Source: Stereocaulon alpinum
Taxonomy: Eukaryota > Ascomycota > Lecanoromycetes > Lecanorales > Stereocaulaceae
Length of the DNA: 64,000 nucleotides
Direction: 5' to 3'
NCBI GenBank assembly: GCA_018257865.1
Contig: JAEUBA010000012.1
Coordinates: 62,001 to 126,000 of the forward strand
The position numbers were made by a program, and so were the translations under genes. Each line of letters starts with the position of its first letter. The first letter of the stretch is position 1. Positions 33,196-44,033 of this stretch are shown in pieces. The notes beneath the pieces are model-generated. The model had not been told where the DNA came from. It saw nothing but the letters and a program-made list of their open reading frames with translations, and ran no database searches.

Positions 33196-34758
33196 ATGCG
33201 TCTGTCTAGTCGACTAATTTCTGCGGGGCTTGCCCTTAGCTCTTTTGTCTTTGCTTCTCCAGTTCCTAATGATGAAGCCCCCAAGGACAAACGGTCGTTT
33301 GTCGAGCGTGATGGACAGAACTTCACTGTCTTTGAGCATGCTGCCACCGGCGCTAAGATGGAGTTCGTCACTAACTCAGGCATTTGCGAGACTACACCCG
33401 GTGTAAACCAGTACTCAGGGTACTTGTCTGTGGGAACCAACATGAACATGTGAGTGTCTTTCCTATGCCTTGCCTTCACAATCTGATAATCAAAAGGTGG
33501 TTTTGGTTCTTCGAAGCCCGCACAAACCCCACAACAGCACCACTGGCTACATGGTTCAACGGTGGCCCAGGTTGCAGTAGCATGATTGGTCTGTTCCAAG
33601 AGAATGGTCCCTGCCACTTCGTGAACGGTGCTTCCACGCCATCCCTCAACCCTTACAGCTGGAACTCTTACGCGAACATGCTGTACGTGGACCAGCCCAT
33701 CGGCACTGGTTTCTCCTATGGTACAGATGACGCCTCAAGCACGGTGACTGCGGCACCCTTTGTGTGGACATTCCTGCAAGCATTCTACGCTCAATTTCCT
33801 CAATACGAGAACCGCAATTTCGGCATCTTTACAGAATCTTACGGCGGACATTATGGTCCTGAGTTCGCAGACTACTTCGAGTCGCAAAACGCTGCTATAA
33901 CAAGTGGTTCCGTGAAAGGCCAAAACATCAAGCTGGTGGCCCTTGGCGTCAACAACGGATGGTTTGACCCGATTCTCCAATACAAAGCCTATATCGACTT
34001 CTCTTACAACAATACCTACAAGCCCATCATCACTGATGCGCAGCATACCTCCTTCACCAACACCTACAATAGCAAATGCGTCCCGACCCTGAACTCATGC
34101 AAATCCTCCGGATCCAACTCCGCCTGTGCGGGTGCCGACAACACCTGCTACGGTGACATCGAGGGGCCCCTCAGTGCTACCCCAGCTAACGGAGGCGTTG
34201 CCGCGTACGACTTTGATGTCTATGACATTCGGCAGCCAAGCGCGGATCCTTATCCGCCTGCGACCTACTCAGACTACCTCCTCCAGCCCTCCGTCACCAA
34301 TGCAATCGGCGCCAAAGCCACATATACACAGTGCCCAAACGCCCCATACGACAAGTTCCAGGCTACAGGTGATGGTAAGTCTTACTCCCAATCTACTCAT
34401 TTTTCCACCCAACTAACAGCATCCAGACTCCCGCTCCTTCCTCACCCAACTCTCCGACGTCGTCAAATCCGGCATCCAAGTCATCGTGTGGGCAGGCGAC
34501 GCCGACTGGATCTGCAACTGGTTCGGCAACCTCGCTGCCGCAAACGCAGTCACCTACTCCGGCACCTCGGCTTTCAATGCCGCGCCCTTGAACCCCTACA
34601 CTGTCAGTGGGACGCAGGGAGGTTTATTCAAAACCGTCGGCAACTTCAACTTTTTGAGGGTCTTTGGCGCAGGGCACGAGGTGCCTTATTATCAGCCTCA
34701 GGTTGCGTTGCAGGTTTTTAAGCAGATTATGAGTGGTGGGCCGCTGAAGTCGACGTAG
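33196..34758 (+). CDS. secreted serine carboxypeptidase (family S10)
   Basis: Exons 33196-33449, 33497-34374 and 34427-34758 give 487 residues. A signal peptide (LISAGLALSSFVFAS) is followed by a possible KR dibasic processing site (DKR, about residue 35). The S10 signature blocks are WFNGGPGCSSM, YVDQPIGTGFSYG, ESYGGHYGPEF with nucleophile Ser199, WAGDADWICNW with the acidic catalytic pair at 402/404, and GAGHEVPYYQP with His461. Several paired cysteines lie in the lid region (CVPTLNSC, CAGADNTC). The enzyme removes C-terminal residues from peptides at acid pH, in the vacuole or, given the signal and lack of a vacuolar propeptide of CPY type, outside the cell. Introns are 47 and 52 nt and restore NMNMWFWFFEA and GDDSRSFL. 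Confidence 0.94.
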
Positions 34759-35325
34759 GGAGGCGTTGCTGTTTCATGTAATGGAGTGTTGGACAACTCA
34801 CTTGGATGAAGCATTGGGGATAATTGCATATGTATAGTTAACTTTAGTGGTAATGTTCAATGTATTATATTCAGCGCCCTCACTGTACCCTACTCTACCC
34901 CGTGAGAGTGGAATTCGGATGTGGGAATAGGTCAATTTCATTGTATCTCAATCATTATAATACTGTGCCAGGATTAGTTCCTGCTTTGAGCGTTAGGGGG
35001 TATCATATTCTACCCGGACAACCATTGCCCTATGATAAAGCAGTCGTCACTACTTACGCCAACCACCTCCGATTCCAAGCCTCTATGCTTGCTTCCCCTA
35101 TATTCAAGGCTGAGAGTCTAGTCATTTAGCTCAGAGCAGGCCCTGGGGTATCGGCATTGGCTTTCTATAGGGAGCTAAGAGCCAGAGAAATCATGTCTTG
35201 ATCAATCGTTTGCATGAATACACAAGTAACTCAGTGGTCAGTTTGCTCGCTTGAGAAATGGGTAACAGCTAGGTACAGTAAGAGGTCAGTAGGAAGGAAA
35301 TGACAATAAATGTAATAGGACACTA
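34759..35325. other. intergenic, 0.57 kb, convergent 3' regions
   Basis: Between the carboxypeptidase and LSC1 stops; AT-rich, no gene or repeat seen. Confidence 0.5.
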
Positions 35326-36537
35326 TCAGATCAAGTCTCGCTTCACAAACTCTGCATGTAGCGTCTTGCCTAACGACGCTGGACTTCGCTCCACGATCAC
35401 ACCTGCTGCTTCCAGTGCTGAGATTTTGGAGTCTGCGCCGCCTTTGCCGCCGCTTACGATTGCTCCTGTGGATGGAAAGGATCAGTGTTGTGTTTCGAGG
35501 GGGGAATTGAAGCTGGACTTTACCCGCGTGACCCATTCTCCGGCCTGGCGGCGCAGAGATGCCTGCGATGAAGCTGACGGCTGGTTTGTTCGATGTGTTG
35601 TTTGCTTTCAAGAAATCCGCTGCGTCTTCCTCTGCTGATCCGCCAATCTCGCCTATCATTATGATACCGTCTGTCTCTTCGTCTGCTAGGAAGACCTTCA
35701 GGCAGTCGATGAAGTTCGTCCCTGAGAATGGATCTCCTCCTATTCCAACCACGAGTGATTGACCTAGTCCAGCTTGCGTTGTTTGGTTTACAGCTTCGTA
35801 TGTAAGGGTTCCGGATCGGGAAACGATGCCTATGCGGCCGCGCTTGTGGATAAAGCCGGGCATGATGCCAATTTTGCATTGTCCTGGGGCGATGATGCCG
35901 GGGCAATTGGGTCCCACGAGGCGTGTTTTGCCTTGGGTCTTGAGGATGTCTGTTATGCGGACCATGTCGTGTTGGGGTATGCCTTCTGTGATGCAGACTA
36001 CGAGGCCAATCTCGGCTTCAATGGCTTCTTCGATGCCTGCGGCTGCTAGTGATGGTCTGTGAAATGATCAGTAACGGCCAATGGCGATTGTGGAGGCGTA
36101 GGATATGGCTGCTCACGGAACGAAGATTGCGGAGGCTGTCGCCCCTGTCTCTTTAACGGCATCTCTGACGTTGGCAAAGACGGGTTTCCCTAGATGTGTC
36201 TCTCCGGCCTTCTTGGGATTGGTTCCGCCAACGACCCTGGTTCCTGTATCATGTCAATCAAAACATCCCGCTCGGACATTGTCTCTCGTAAAATACCATA
36301 GTCGATGGCTTGCTGAGCGTGAAAGCTGTACAGTCATTAGCAACCAATTGAAAAGTCCAATGCTAGCAGTAAGTACCTTCCCTGCTTCCCGGTGAAGCCC
36401 TGGAATATGACCTTTGTTTCGCTGTTTATGCGGAGATTCTCTGCGGTTGAGGCATATGCTGCGGTAGCCGTTGAATAACCCTGCCTCCGGGCAGCAGCTT
36501 GCAAGGCGCCAGCCGTACGGCGGCTGAAGACTTGCAT
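35326..36537 (-). CDS. LSC1: succinyl-CoA ligase alpha subunit, mitochondrial
   Basis: Five exons (36537-36377, 36325-36297, 36243-36117, 36056-35524, 35465-35326) give 329 residues, the normal family length. The N-terminus MQVFSRRTAGALQAAARRQG is a mitochondrial presequence. Conserved parts are FQGFTGKQGRFHAQQAIDYG, VVGGTNPKKAGETHLG, EGIPQHDMVRI, GPNCPGIIAPG and the phosphohistidine loop GRRMGHAGAIVSGGKG with His282. The enzyme converts succinyl-CoA to succinate with substrate-level phosphorylation in the TCA cycle. Exon 2 is only 29 nt and is needed to keep FHAQQAIDYG in frame. The gene is divergent from ELP3 with 193 bp between the two ATGs. Confidence 0.96.
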
Positions 36538-36730
36538 GGCCGCAAAAAAGCAATGAGAGTAAGGTGAAATGCAGGTAATTGACCTTGAACGTAGGAGACC
36601 GAGGATCAACTGGGAAGCTCCAACGGCTGCCAAGCACGCCTAGCGGGCTCCACCCGCGAGTCACGGAAATAATTGTCGAAGCCCACCATGACTATGCAAC
36701 TTTGGAGTCCACAATCGCAGAACAGAAATC

Positions 36731-38476
36731 ATGGCTACAGAGACCGTGACTGCCCGGGCGGTTACAAGAGTGAAATTGCCCAAGAACCTGAAGCTACCGC
36801 CAGAGAATGAACGATACATGCGAGCGTGTTCAGACATTGCTAGTGCTCTAATACAGGACTATGAAGCGCAACAAGGTGACAATGCGCTGAAGAAGGACCT
36901 GAACCTGAACAGTCTGAGAGGCCAGATGGCGAAGAAGCACAGACTAAGCAATCAGCCACCATTGACAGCGATAATAGCAGCAGTGCCCGAGCATTACAAG
37001 AAATATATCCTGCCAAAGTTGATAGCGAAGCCTATAAGGACATCCTCTGGAATCGCAGTGGTAGCTGTCATGTGCAAGCCCCATCGGTGCCCACACATAG
37101 CTTACACAGGAAATATCTGCGTTTACTGCCCTGGTGGTCCTGACTCAGATTTCGAATATTCTACGCAGTCATACACAGGTTATGAGCCAACTTCAATGCG
37201 AGCCATACGGGCTCGATATGACCCTTTCGAGCAGGCTCGAGGGCGTGTGGATCAGATCAAATCACTTGGACACAGTGTCGACAAAGTTGAATACATAATA
37301 ATGGGAGGAACATTTATGTCGTTACCCCAGGATTACCGGGATGAGTTTATATCACAGCTACACAATGCATTGAGTGGATATCAGACGAACAACGTGGACG
37401 AAGCTGTGGAGGCAGGAGAAATGAGCAACATAAAATGCGTGGGGATCACGATTGAGACGAGACCGGACTATTGTTTGGACACACATTTAAGCAGCATGCT
37501 ACGGTACGGCTGCACACGGCTCGAGATTGGAGTTCAATCGCTGTACGAAGATGTCGCTCGAGATACAAACAGAGGTCACACTGTTGCGGCAGTGGCAGAG
37601 ACTTTCAAATTGGCCAAGGACGCAGGTTTCAAGGTTGTCAGCCACATGATGCCTGATCTACCTAACGTCGGCATGGAGCGAGATCTGGACCAATTCAGAG
37701 AGTACTTTGAGAACCCTGACTTCCGAACGGATGGTCTCAAAATCTACCCAACTTTGGTGATCCGGGGCACTGGCCTATACGAGCTTTGGCGAACAGGCAG
37801 ATACAAGAATTACACCCCAAACGCTTTGATAGACCTAGTCGCCAGGATCCTGGCTCTTGTTCCCCCATGGACCCGAATATACAGAGTACAACGAGACATC
37901 CCAATGCCACTAGTCACCTCCGGAGTCGAGAACGGCAACCTTCGAGAGCTAGCATTGAGCCGAATGAAAGATTTTGGAACCACATGTCGAGACGTACGGA
38001 CGCGAGAAGTAGGTATTAACGAAGTGAAAAACAAGATCCGCCCCTCCCAAGTCGAGCTCGTACGGCGAGATTACGCAGCAAATGGCGGGTGGGAGACATT
38101 CTTAGCCTATGAGGACCCGAAGCAGGATATTCTCATTGCGCTTTTACGGCTACGGAAGTGTAGCGACACACATACGTTTAGACCAGAGCTTAAGGGCCAA
38201 CCTACAAGCCTAGTCAGAGAGTTGCATGTGTACGGCTCAGCAGTGCCAGTTCATGCAAGAGATCCTCGGAAATTCCAGCATCAAGGATATGGGACGTTGC
38301 TCATGGAGGAAGCGGAACGAATTGCAAGGGACGAGCATGGGAGTCGAAAGATTAGTGTCATCTCCGGCATAGGAGTGAGATCTTATTATGGGAAGCTAGG
38401 ATATACCCTTGATGGTCCGTACATGTCGAAGACGCTGGAAGAGAAGGAGATGGAGGACAATAGTGATGATGACTGA
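36731..38476 (+). CDS. ELP3: Elongator complex catalytic subunit Elp3
   Basis: Intronless, 581 residues. The radical-SAM part binds a 4Fe-4S cluster through Cys120, Cys130 and Cys133 in CPHIAYTGNICVYCPGG, with a further Cys115; following blocks are YEPTSMRAIRARYDP, EYIIMGGTFMSLP and TRLEIGVQSLYEDV. The C-terminal lysine-acetyltransferase-like domain (about 395-570) carries the acetyl-CoA loop QHQGYGTLLMEEAE and ends in SYYGKLGYTLDGPYM. Elp3 modifies wobble uridine in tRNA (cm5U) within Elongator and is among the most conserved eukaryotic proteins; the match is nearly gapless. The last residues are an acidic tail. It shares a short bidirectional promoter with LSC1. Confidence 0.98.
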   Translation: MATETVTARAVTRVKLPKNLKLPPENERYMRACSDIASALIQDYEAQQGDNALKKDLNLNSLRGQMAKKHRLSNQPPLTAIIAAVPEHYKKYILPKLIAKPIRTSSGIAVVAVMCKPHRCPHIAYTGNICVYCPGGPDSDFEYSTQSYTGYEPTSMRAIRARYDPFEQARGRVDQIKSLGHSVDKVEYIIMGGTFMSLPQDYRDEFISQLHNALSGYQTNNVDEAVEAGEMSNIKCVGITIETRPDYCLDTHLSSMLRYGCTRLEIGVQSLYEDVARDTNRGHTVAAVAETFKLAKDAGFKVVSHMMPDLPNVGMERDLDQFREYFENPDFRTDGLKIYPTLVIRGTGLYELWRTGRYKNYTPNALIDLVARILALVPPWTRIYRVQRDIPMPLVTSGVENGNLRELALSRMKDFGTTCRDVRTREVGINEVKNKIRPSQVELVRRDYAANGGWETFLAYEDPKQDILIALLRLRKCSDTHTFRPELKGQPTSLVRELHVYGSAVPVHARDPRKFQHQGYGTLLMEEAERIARDEHGSRKISVISGIGVRSYYGKLGYTLDGPYMSKTLEEKEMEDNSDDD

Positions 38477-38872
38477 TGATTCCACGATCTCGGCTTGGCA
38501 TCTGGTTGCGCACATCGGGCATGAGGCATGCATTATAAGGATCTGTTGTGAGCTACTTTGGAAGCAATCGTGCGGGCAACATCTGGGCATAGCGAGGCGA
38601 ACAGGCTGGGCTATACATGCGTGACCAATGAGGTCGATGGGCGACAACTTCTCGAGGCGCGTAGGAGCCATGGGTTAAAGACCCATCGACCGAAGTCCGA
38701 CGACGGTCTTCGACTGGGAAATCTGACTTCCAAAGACCGCAAGACCAGTGTAGAAAGGATAATTCATGATAATAACATAATGTAGAGGCACAACCAAAGC
38801 CTTATATAAACGTAGTACTCCACACCCATCCCCATGAGAACGCCTGATATCTAAGCTCCCACGCACAACCGC
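38477..38872. other. intergenic, 0.4 kb, convergent 3' regions
   Basis: Between the stops of ELP3 and the V-ATPase subunit f gene. An imperfect inverted pair around ATGGGTTAAAGACCCAT (38670-38686) could form a hairpin; nothing else is visible. Confidence 0.45.
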
Positions 38873-39377
38873 TCATCGCAGCGCAATAGCCCCCTTCTTA
38901 CTCTGCCGTACATGTAGGAAAGCTTGGAAGCCACAGAAGACGAGGAACACCTGCGGCACATTAGCTTGCGAAGCACCAGCTTGGAGGAGTCATAGAAAGA
39001 GCTGCGTACCGCATAGACAATCACAGCCGCAAAAACCGACCCAGCAACCGCTTTCCCATCCGCTGGATCTTTCGTGCTGCCCATCATGCTATGGTGATTC
39101 GCCTGTTCACGTCACCGTTAGCTGTGCCATACTCCAGGTCCTTGAGTATATATCGTAGAGAGGAGAGCTATGGGTTTCTGTAGCTGCCTGCAAGCGTGGG
39201 GGCTGCGTACTTTGAATAGACCGCCGATGATGGAGAGGATTATGATTGCGGCGACGGAGACGACTACGCTGTTTTGCGATTCATGGTTAGTGTGTAGCTT
39301 GGGACGTAAGGGGGGGTCAGGGGATGGGGGGCGACGAACCAGCTCCATGCGTTGAGGGCTGAGACGACGGGTTTCAT
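38873..39377 (-). CDS. V-ATPase Vo subunit f (YPR170W-B / RNAseK-like)
   Basis: Four tiny exons (39377-39340, 39268-39211, 39102-39010, 38950-38873) give 88 residues. The product has two transmembrane helices (SVAAIIILSIIGGLF and AGSVFAAVIVYAVFLVFCGF) around the loop NHHSMMGSTKDPADGKAVA. The pattern of a PVVS start, a helix, NH..S..GS..DP.DG..VA and a final FCGFQ helix matches yeast Ypr170w-B, subunit f of the membrane sector of the vacuolar proton pump, related to animal RNAseK. Exon joins (phases 2, 0, 0) rebuild the conserved residues exactly, which makes this model strong despite its size. No single exon exceeds 31 codons, so ORF-based searches miss it. Confidence 0.88.
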
Positions 39378-40040
39378 GGTGACGAGTTGATGTTGGGAGG
39401 GTGATGAGGAGTGGACAGGCGCTGTCGTGGGTTGTTGTGGTCAGGTGAGTGGGTGTAGCGAGCGTGTGGAGTTGTGATGGTGAAGAAGTGGTGGGTCGTG
39501 GTGCGCTGGGCGTGTCGAGGCGGGAGAAGCGTTGATGTCGTTGAGTCTCGCCGCAATGCTGCGGGAGGATGCCAAGGCGCCAAGGATTTGTGCTTTTTCT
39601 GCCTCGTGAGAGAGCGTTTGGTTCTGCATGTATACAATATATCGTCATTAATAATGCTATGGATTACGATTAGTGTGGTCGGTTTCTCGTGAATCAGTAG
39701 ACATGATTTGCTGCTGTGATTGCCAAATACAATCTGCATCTACCGATCCCCACTCCACACTTTGCATGTTCAAGAATCAAGCTCACAAATTGGCCCCCTT
39801 GGAGGACTCTCCATGGTCCTCGTACCTTGTGACAACGATGAGCTTCTCGATCTGACTTACCGCGACCCGTGAAGCCTATGCTTTGCAGGCTTTTCACGGA
39901 TCAGAGCAAGGAATCCTCAATAATTCTAGATGCAAGAGTTTCAGCAACAGTCTCGACATGCAAGTTTCTGAGGATTGGTGCACTGGACTGCTGACCGTTT
40001 GAGAGCTAGGTATGACATGTTGGTGTCTCATTATTTGAGT
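39378..40040. other. intergenic, 0.66 kb
   Basis: Promoter of the V-ATPase subunit f gene and downstream region of HIS6. Frames here (39118-39648 region, minus) only run through the upstream DNA and show no conserved content. Confidence 0.5.
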
Positions 40041-40930
40041 CTAAGCACACGGAGTCTGCCGTTTGTTCCAGTCGACACAATCCTCAAACTTGACTCCCTG
40101 TCCGCCGAAGATGTCTAAAGCACTTCCGATAGTCAAGTCTACCCGACCTTCGCTTAGCTGCTTGACTTTCTCAAGGTCCTCGAGCGTCTTTCCTCCTCCG
40201 GCATAGGTTACAGGCAAGGTGCACCACTGCCCCAAATTCTTCACTAGTTCTTCATCTATACCTTTCTGTAAGCCTTCGTTGTCAGCGGCGTGGATCAGGA
40301 ATTCTGAGCAATATGGTTCTAGCATCTTGATCGATTCTGACGCTAGACGTGAGCATAGACAGATTGTGACTTAACAGAGCTTGAACCTACCCTCGTTTAC
40401 CTCCATGTCAGTCAAGGTCTGCCATTTATTCATCGCAACAACTAAACTTGCACCTTGCCGTCGACAGCTCAGATCAATGACAAGCTTCTGCCTATCCTGC
40501 TCAAGCGCAGCAAGGATGGCGTCTAAACGTTCCATGGAGAATTTTGCATCCGGAAACAAGTAGGACGTGACAATGACCTACTGGAAGTCGTCAAGATCGT
40601 AGGCATTCATGCGTGAGAAGAAGAAGCTACCTTCTCCGCCCCTTTACCAATCCATTGCCTGGCATTTGTCTCATTGATCCCACCGCCTACTTGTAAACGG
40701 CTTGGCCAAGCAGCCAGCGCCTCTTGGGCTGCCTCCTCATTGCCAGGTCCTAGCATGATGACGTGTGCTCCTTTAAGTGCATGATCTTTGTAGATTTGGG
40801 CGAAATAGCTTGCAGGGTGCTTAGAAACGTAGTTGGTTTTCAGCTCTGAGGCTTCTGCGCTCAAAGTACCGCCTACAATTTGTTTGACTTGACCGGAATG
40901 CAGGTCTATGCATGGCCTGAATATCGTCAT
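40041..40930 (-). CDS. HIS6: ProFAR isomerase, histidine biosynthesis
   Basis: Exons 40930-40631, 40577-40391 and 40336-40041 give 260 residues, the size of yeast His6. The TIM-barrel enzyme turns ProFAR into PRFAR in the fourth step of histidine synthesis. Visible motifs are FRPCIDLHSGQVKQIVGG with the catalytic Asp of strand 1, the phosphate-binding LQVGGGINETNA, VIDLSCRR of strand 5, and TYAGGGKTLEDL and LTIGSALDIFGG near the C-terminus. The ATG at 40930 was chosen over the longer frame because MTIFRPCIDLH is the conserved start. Introns are 53 and 54 nt. It diverges from FAF1 with 139 bp between starts, in which three CGCCGA/TCGGCG arms occur. Confidence 0.95.
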
Positions 40931-41069
40931 TGTAATCACGCAATATGCATATGAGGAGACATTGAAAGCTCACGCCGAAATACTTTCTCGGCGAAACTTC
41001 GGCGCCTCCGTCTTACCAAACCCAAAATCTGAACCTATTTCGGTTTTGATATTGCTTTCCCATTGAAAC
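40931..41069. promoter_or_regulatory. bidirectional HIS6/FAF1 promoter with CGCCGA/TCGGCG arms
   Basis: This 139-bp space separates two divergent ATGs. CGCCGA at 40973-40978 faces two TCGGCG copies at 40988-40993 and 40999-41004, forming an inverted plus direct repeat. No canonical Gcn4 TGACTC element is visible. A binding role is inferred from position and symmetry. Confidence 0.45.
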
Positions 41070-41964
41070 ATGGCGCCTACTTTGGGAAAGAGAAAACGCC
41101 GTGATGAGCTGGCAGATGAGAACGATAATCCAGGAGAAAGTGCCAAGGATCAGTCCCCCAATGAGTTGCAAAACCTCCTTCGCCAGCATTTTGAGGCGGC
41201 ATTTGAGCCGTTGGAGGAATTTCAACCCAAAACACATATTGCCGACATCACCCAGGCAGATACCTCTGATAGTGAAGCTGAATCAGATTGGAGTGGTTTC
41301 TCAGAAGATGAGGGGGATGGTGCGGAGGTTATCTACCACTCAAATTCGCGCACATCAAAAGCGGATGTTCCTAGAGAAGAGCTCAAAACATTCATGGTAA
41401 GTTATGTAAGAGTCCAAATCTACCAAAACGCTGATCATACTTGCTATGTAGACCACAAAACCTCCAACTTCCGGCAATAAGCCGATAGTATCCACGGCGA
41501 AGCGAAAAGACCAGGACTTAGCAGATTCAGATGAGGCCAGCACAGATGCCGCCAATCTCAAGAAGGATCTCGCGCTCCAGCGGCTACTGAAAGAATCCCA
41601 TCTATTAGACTCACAATCATCACTGTCCCACTCGGGCCAGAATCGGCACAAGGCCTTAGATCTACGTCTTCAGGACATGGGTTCCAAATCTTCCATTTTC
41701 ACGCAGCAGAAAATGCCATTAGCCCAGAGGAAAGGCATCATGGCCAAGGTTGCCGAAAGAGAGGGCACTCGACGGCGAACAGCTCAAGAAAATGGTATTA
41801 TTCTTGAAAAAGCCGTTAGGGGCAAGAAGAAGGATGAGGGGAAGCGACAGAGGGGTATTGGTGCTCCGAGCGTGGGTAAATTTCAAGGAGGCATGTTGAA
41901 GCTGAGTAAGAAGGATGTGGCTGAGATTGAGGGGCCTAAGAAGGCTTCGAGGGGACGGAGGTGA
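41070..41964 (+). CDS. FAF1: Faf1-like 40S ribosome assembly factor
   Basis: Exons 41070-41396 and 41452-41964 give 279 residues; the 55-nt intron has GTAAGT..TAG borders. An acidic N-terminal half (SDSEAESDWSGFSEDEGD) leads to the conserved C-terminal region: LLKESHLLDS, NRHKALDLRLQDMGSKSS, QQKMPLAQRKGIMAKVAERE and a basic end with KASRGRR. This arrangement matches fungal Faf1 (forty-S assembly factor), which works with Krr1 in early pre-rRNA processing in the nucleolus. The many basic clusters fit nucleolar localisation. The name Faf1 here is unrelated to the animal Fas-associated factor. Confidence 0.88.
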
Positions 41965-42603
41965 ACTGGCATTTTCTTTCTTCGGGGCAGCCCCAATTAG
42001 TCTACCTGAGTAAATGAACTACCCGATGGTTCGTTAGACTTTGGGAGGTTTCCGCCCTAAAAACATGAGATGCTGAAGGTCATTAGGTCAACAGATTGAT
42101 GCAAGTCTGCTTTGTTTTATTGATAGTGTCAAATCTTGAAGGGTATCAAGACGCCGCTCTCGTGCTCATGAGAAGCGAAAAAGATCGTATCTGCTGCTCC
42201 GCTACAGACTAGAGTACGGTACAGAGATGGTAAGCTCGTGGCCCAGTGGATGCGTGTTCCAGGATATGGCCACCCCCTCTTTCTTTCCACCGCCGCTTCC
42301 GAGACACCTCTTTAAGCACGACTTTCACTTTTAGATAGGCTGCTATTTCCCATTCTCGACTTCCAAAACTTGTGCCAGACGCTGAGTGTACTCTCAGGCA
42401 ATGTTTCTCCGTTCCATGCTGCTACTCAAAACCTTGTTGTGACTCCAGGTCTGCTCTCTGCTTCTCTGTCTTCTTGTCTCGCGAGCTTAATTAAGCTCAA
42501 ATAGCTCTCTCTCCGAAGAGCAACAACGTAAGCCGGCGTGCGTCAAACTTCTGACCTTGTGCTACGTGAAACATTCAACTCTCTCTGATGCCGACTTACC
42601 AAT
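41965..42603. other. intergenic, 0.64 kb
   Basis: FAF1 3' region and promoter of the FAD oxidoreductase gene, with a pyrimidine-rich stretch before the latter. No gene was seen. Confidence 0.5.
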
Positions 42604-44033
42604 ATGAACATGTGGACATCATCTAAACATCGTTCAAAATCACGCATGCTGAACGCTATATCTCAACAACTTCAACACTGTGTTTCGAAACTTTCCAACT
42701 TGATGTCTCGACTGGCATCAGACAACATCGCCAGCATCCCACTCACCTCTCCAAGCTACACTTCCGCCACCAACGCAAAAACCACAGTCGTAATAGGGGC
42801 AGGCGTCAGCGGTCTTTCTACAGCGCATAGCCTGGCAAAGCGCTATCGCGATAAAAATCAAAGCAACCGTATCATCGTTATTGACGCCCTCGGGGACCTT
42901 TTTGCGGCTGCATCACTATACAATTCTGGCATCTTGTCGTATCAGTGCTTTTCTGGTGACCTAAAAGCTTTTGGAGAGTATAGCTACGCGTTCTATGAGG
43001 ATCTAGCGGCCCAAGATGAATGCTTCAGAAAGTGTACAGGTTATCGTGACCACTCCAATTTCAAGCTCACCCGTGGTGACCTTGCGTCCGATCTGGGAGC
43101 CCCAGATTGGCTCAGTGTCCCCAAGGGCTGGCACATCGAGAAGGACCCAGTGGATGGCAGAGCAGCAACCATGTGAGTGTCCCAAGCGTTGGAAATGCTG
43201 TTTGATGTCGCTGACGGAAGTCTGCTAGCAATCCCACTGGTCTTGGAGAATGGCTCCTACGACAATGCAAAGGCAATGGAGTGGAGGTCTACAACCTAGC
43301 TCGAATACTCAAGGCACAGATCTCAAGCTCTGGCAACCTAGAACGAGTTCAGCTCTGTCGCGGCGGCCAAATCACAGATCTACCCTGTCACAATCTGGTC
43401 TTTGCTGCCGGGGTCTGGACGCCACAGCTCTTCGATGAGTTATTTCCTAATTCCAATGTGACCTTCTGCCCAACGACCAACTCTGGAAACTGGATGATCG
43501 TTAAGAGCCCAGAGCAACCGTTACTTAAGAGTACTGGGCAAGTCATTTTGGATGACTTTGTCGGACATCAGCTAGAATTTGTGGGTCGTGACGATGGGAA
43601 CATATGGATCAATGGCCTCGATAATACGAAAGCCTGTCTTGGAATTGTGAAAGGATCCCAGGAACCTGATAAAGACGCTATATTGAGGTACCTTGAGTAC
43701 GCAAAGCGTTTCCTGGTTTCTTCGGGTAACAGTGAAGGTGCAGAACTACGTGTCATAGCCAAGGGCAGGACTTATCGGCCAACTATTGGAAGGACGCTCC
43801 CAATCGTTGCTCGTGTTGAACCAGGAAGACTGTGTTCAACTACAGCGCCTAATGACAAGGGATCAAGCTATGGCGTGTATGCCAGCCAGGGGGGCGTATT
43901 CATATGTTCTGGACATGGAAAATACGGCATCACTCTGGGAATAGGGAGCGGAAGGTTGATGAGTCAGATAATCATAGGAGAACCTACGGATATTGATGTG
44001 TCCAGCCTGGGGCTACCAAGCTCAGATGTGTAG
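42604..44033 (+). CDS. DAO-family FAD-dependent oxidoreductase
   Basis: Exons 42604-43172 and 43229-44033 give 457 residues; the intron is 56 nt. After a basic N-terminal extension of about 55 residues comes the dinucleotide fold VVIGAGVSGLSTAHSLA with the GxGxxG core, and the acidic strand-2 end IIVIDAL. The product continues with LYNSGILSYQ, a substrate domain, LVFAAGVWTPQLF and the C-terminal FAD-binding GRTYRPTIGRTLPIV and CSGHGKYGITLGIGSG. The motif order is that of the DAO superfamily (D-amino-acid oxidase, sarcosine oxidase and related). No CPGW-type covalent-flavin cysteine or exact substrate signature is evident. The extension could be a targeting signal or a start that is too early; Met15 is an alternative. 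The neighbouring aminotransferase might act on related amines, but no link can be shown. Confidence 0.82.

Noticed and set aside
39118..39739. Long minus frames around the V-ATPase subunit f start
   Set aside because: They read through introns and promoter DNA; the four-exon model explains all conserved residues.
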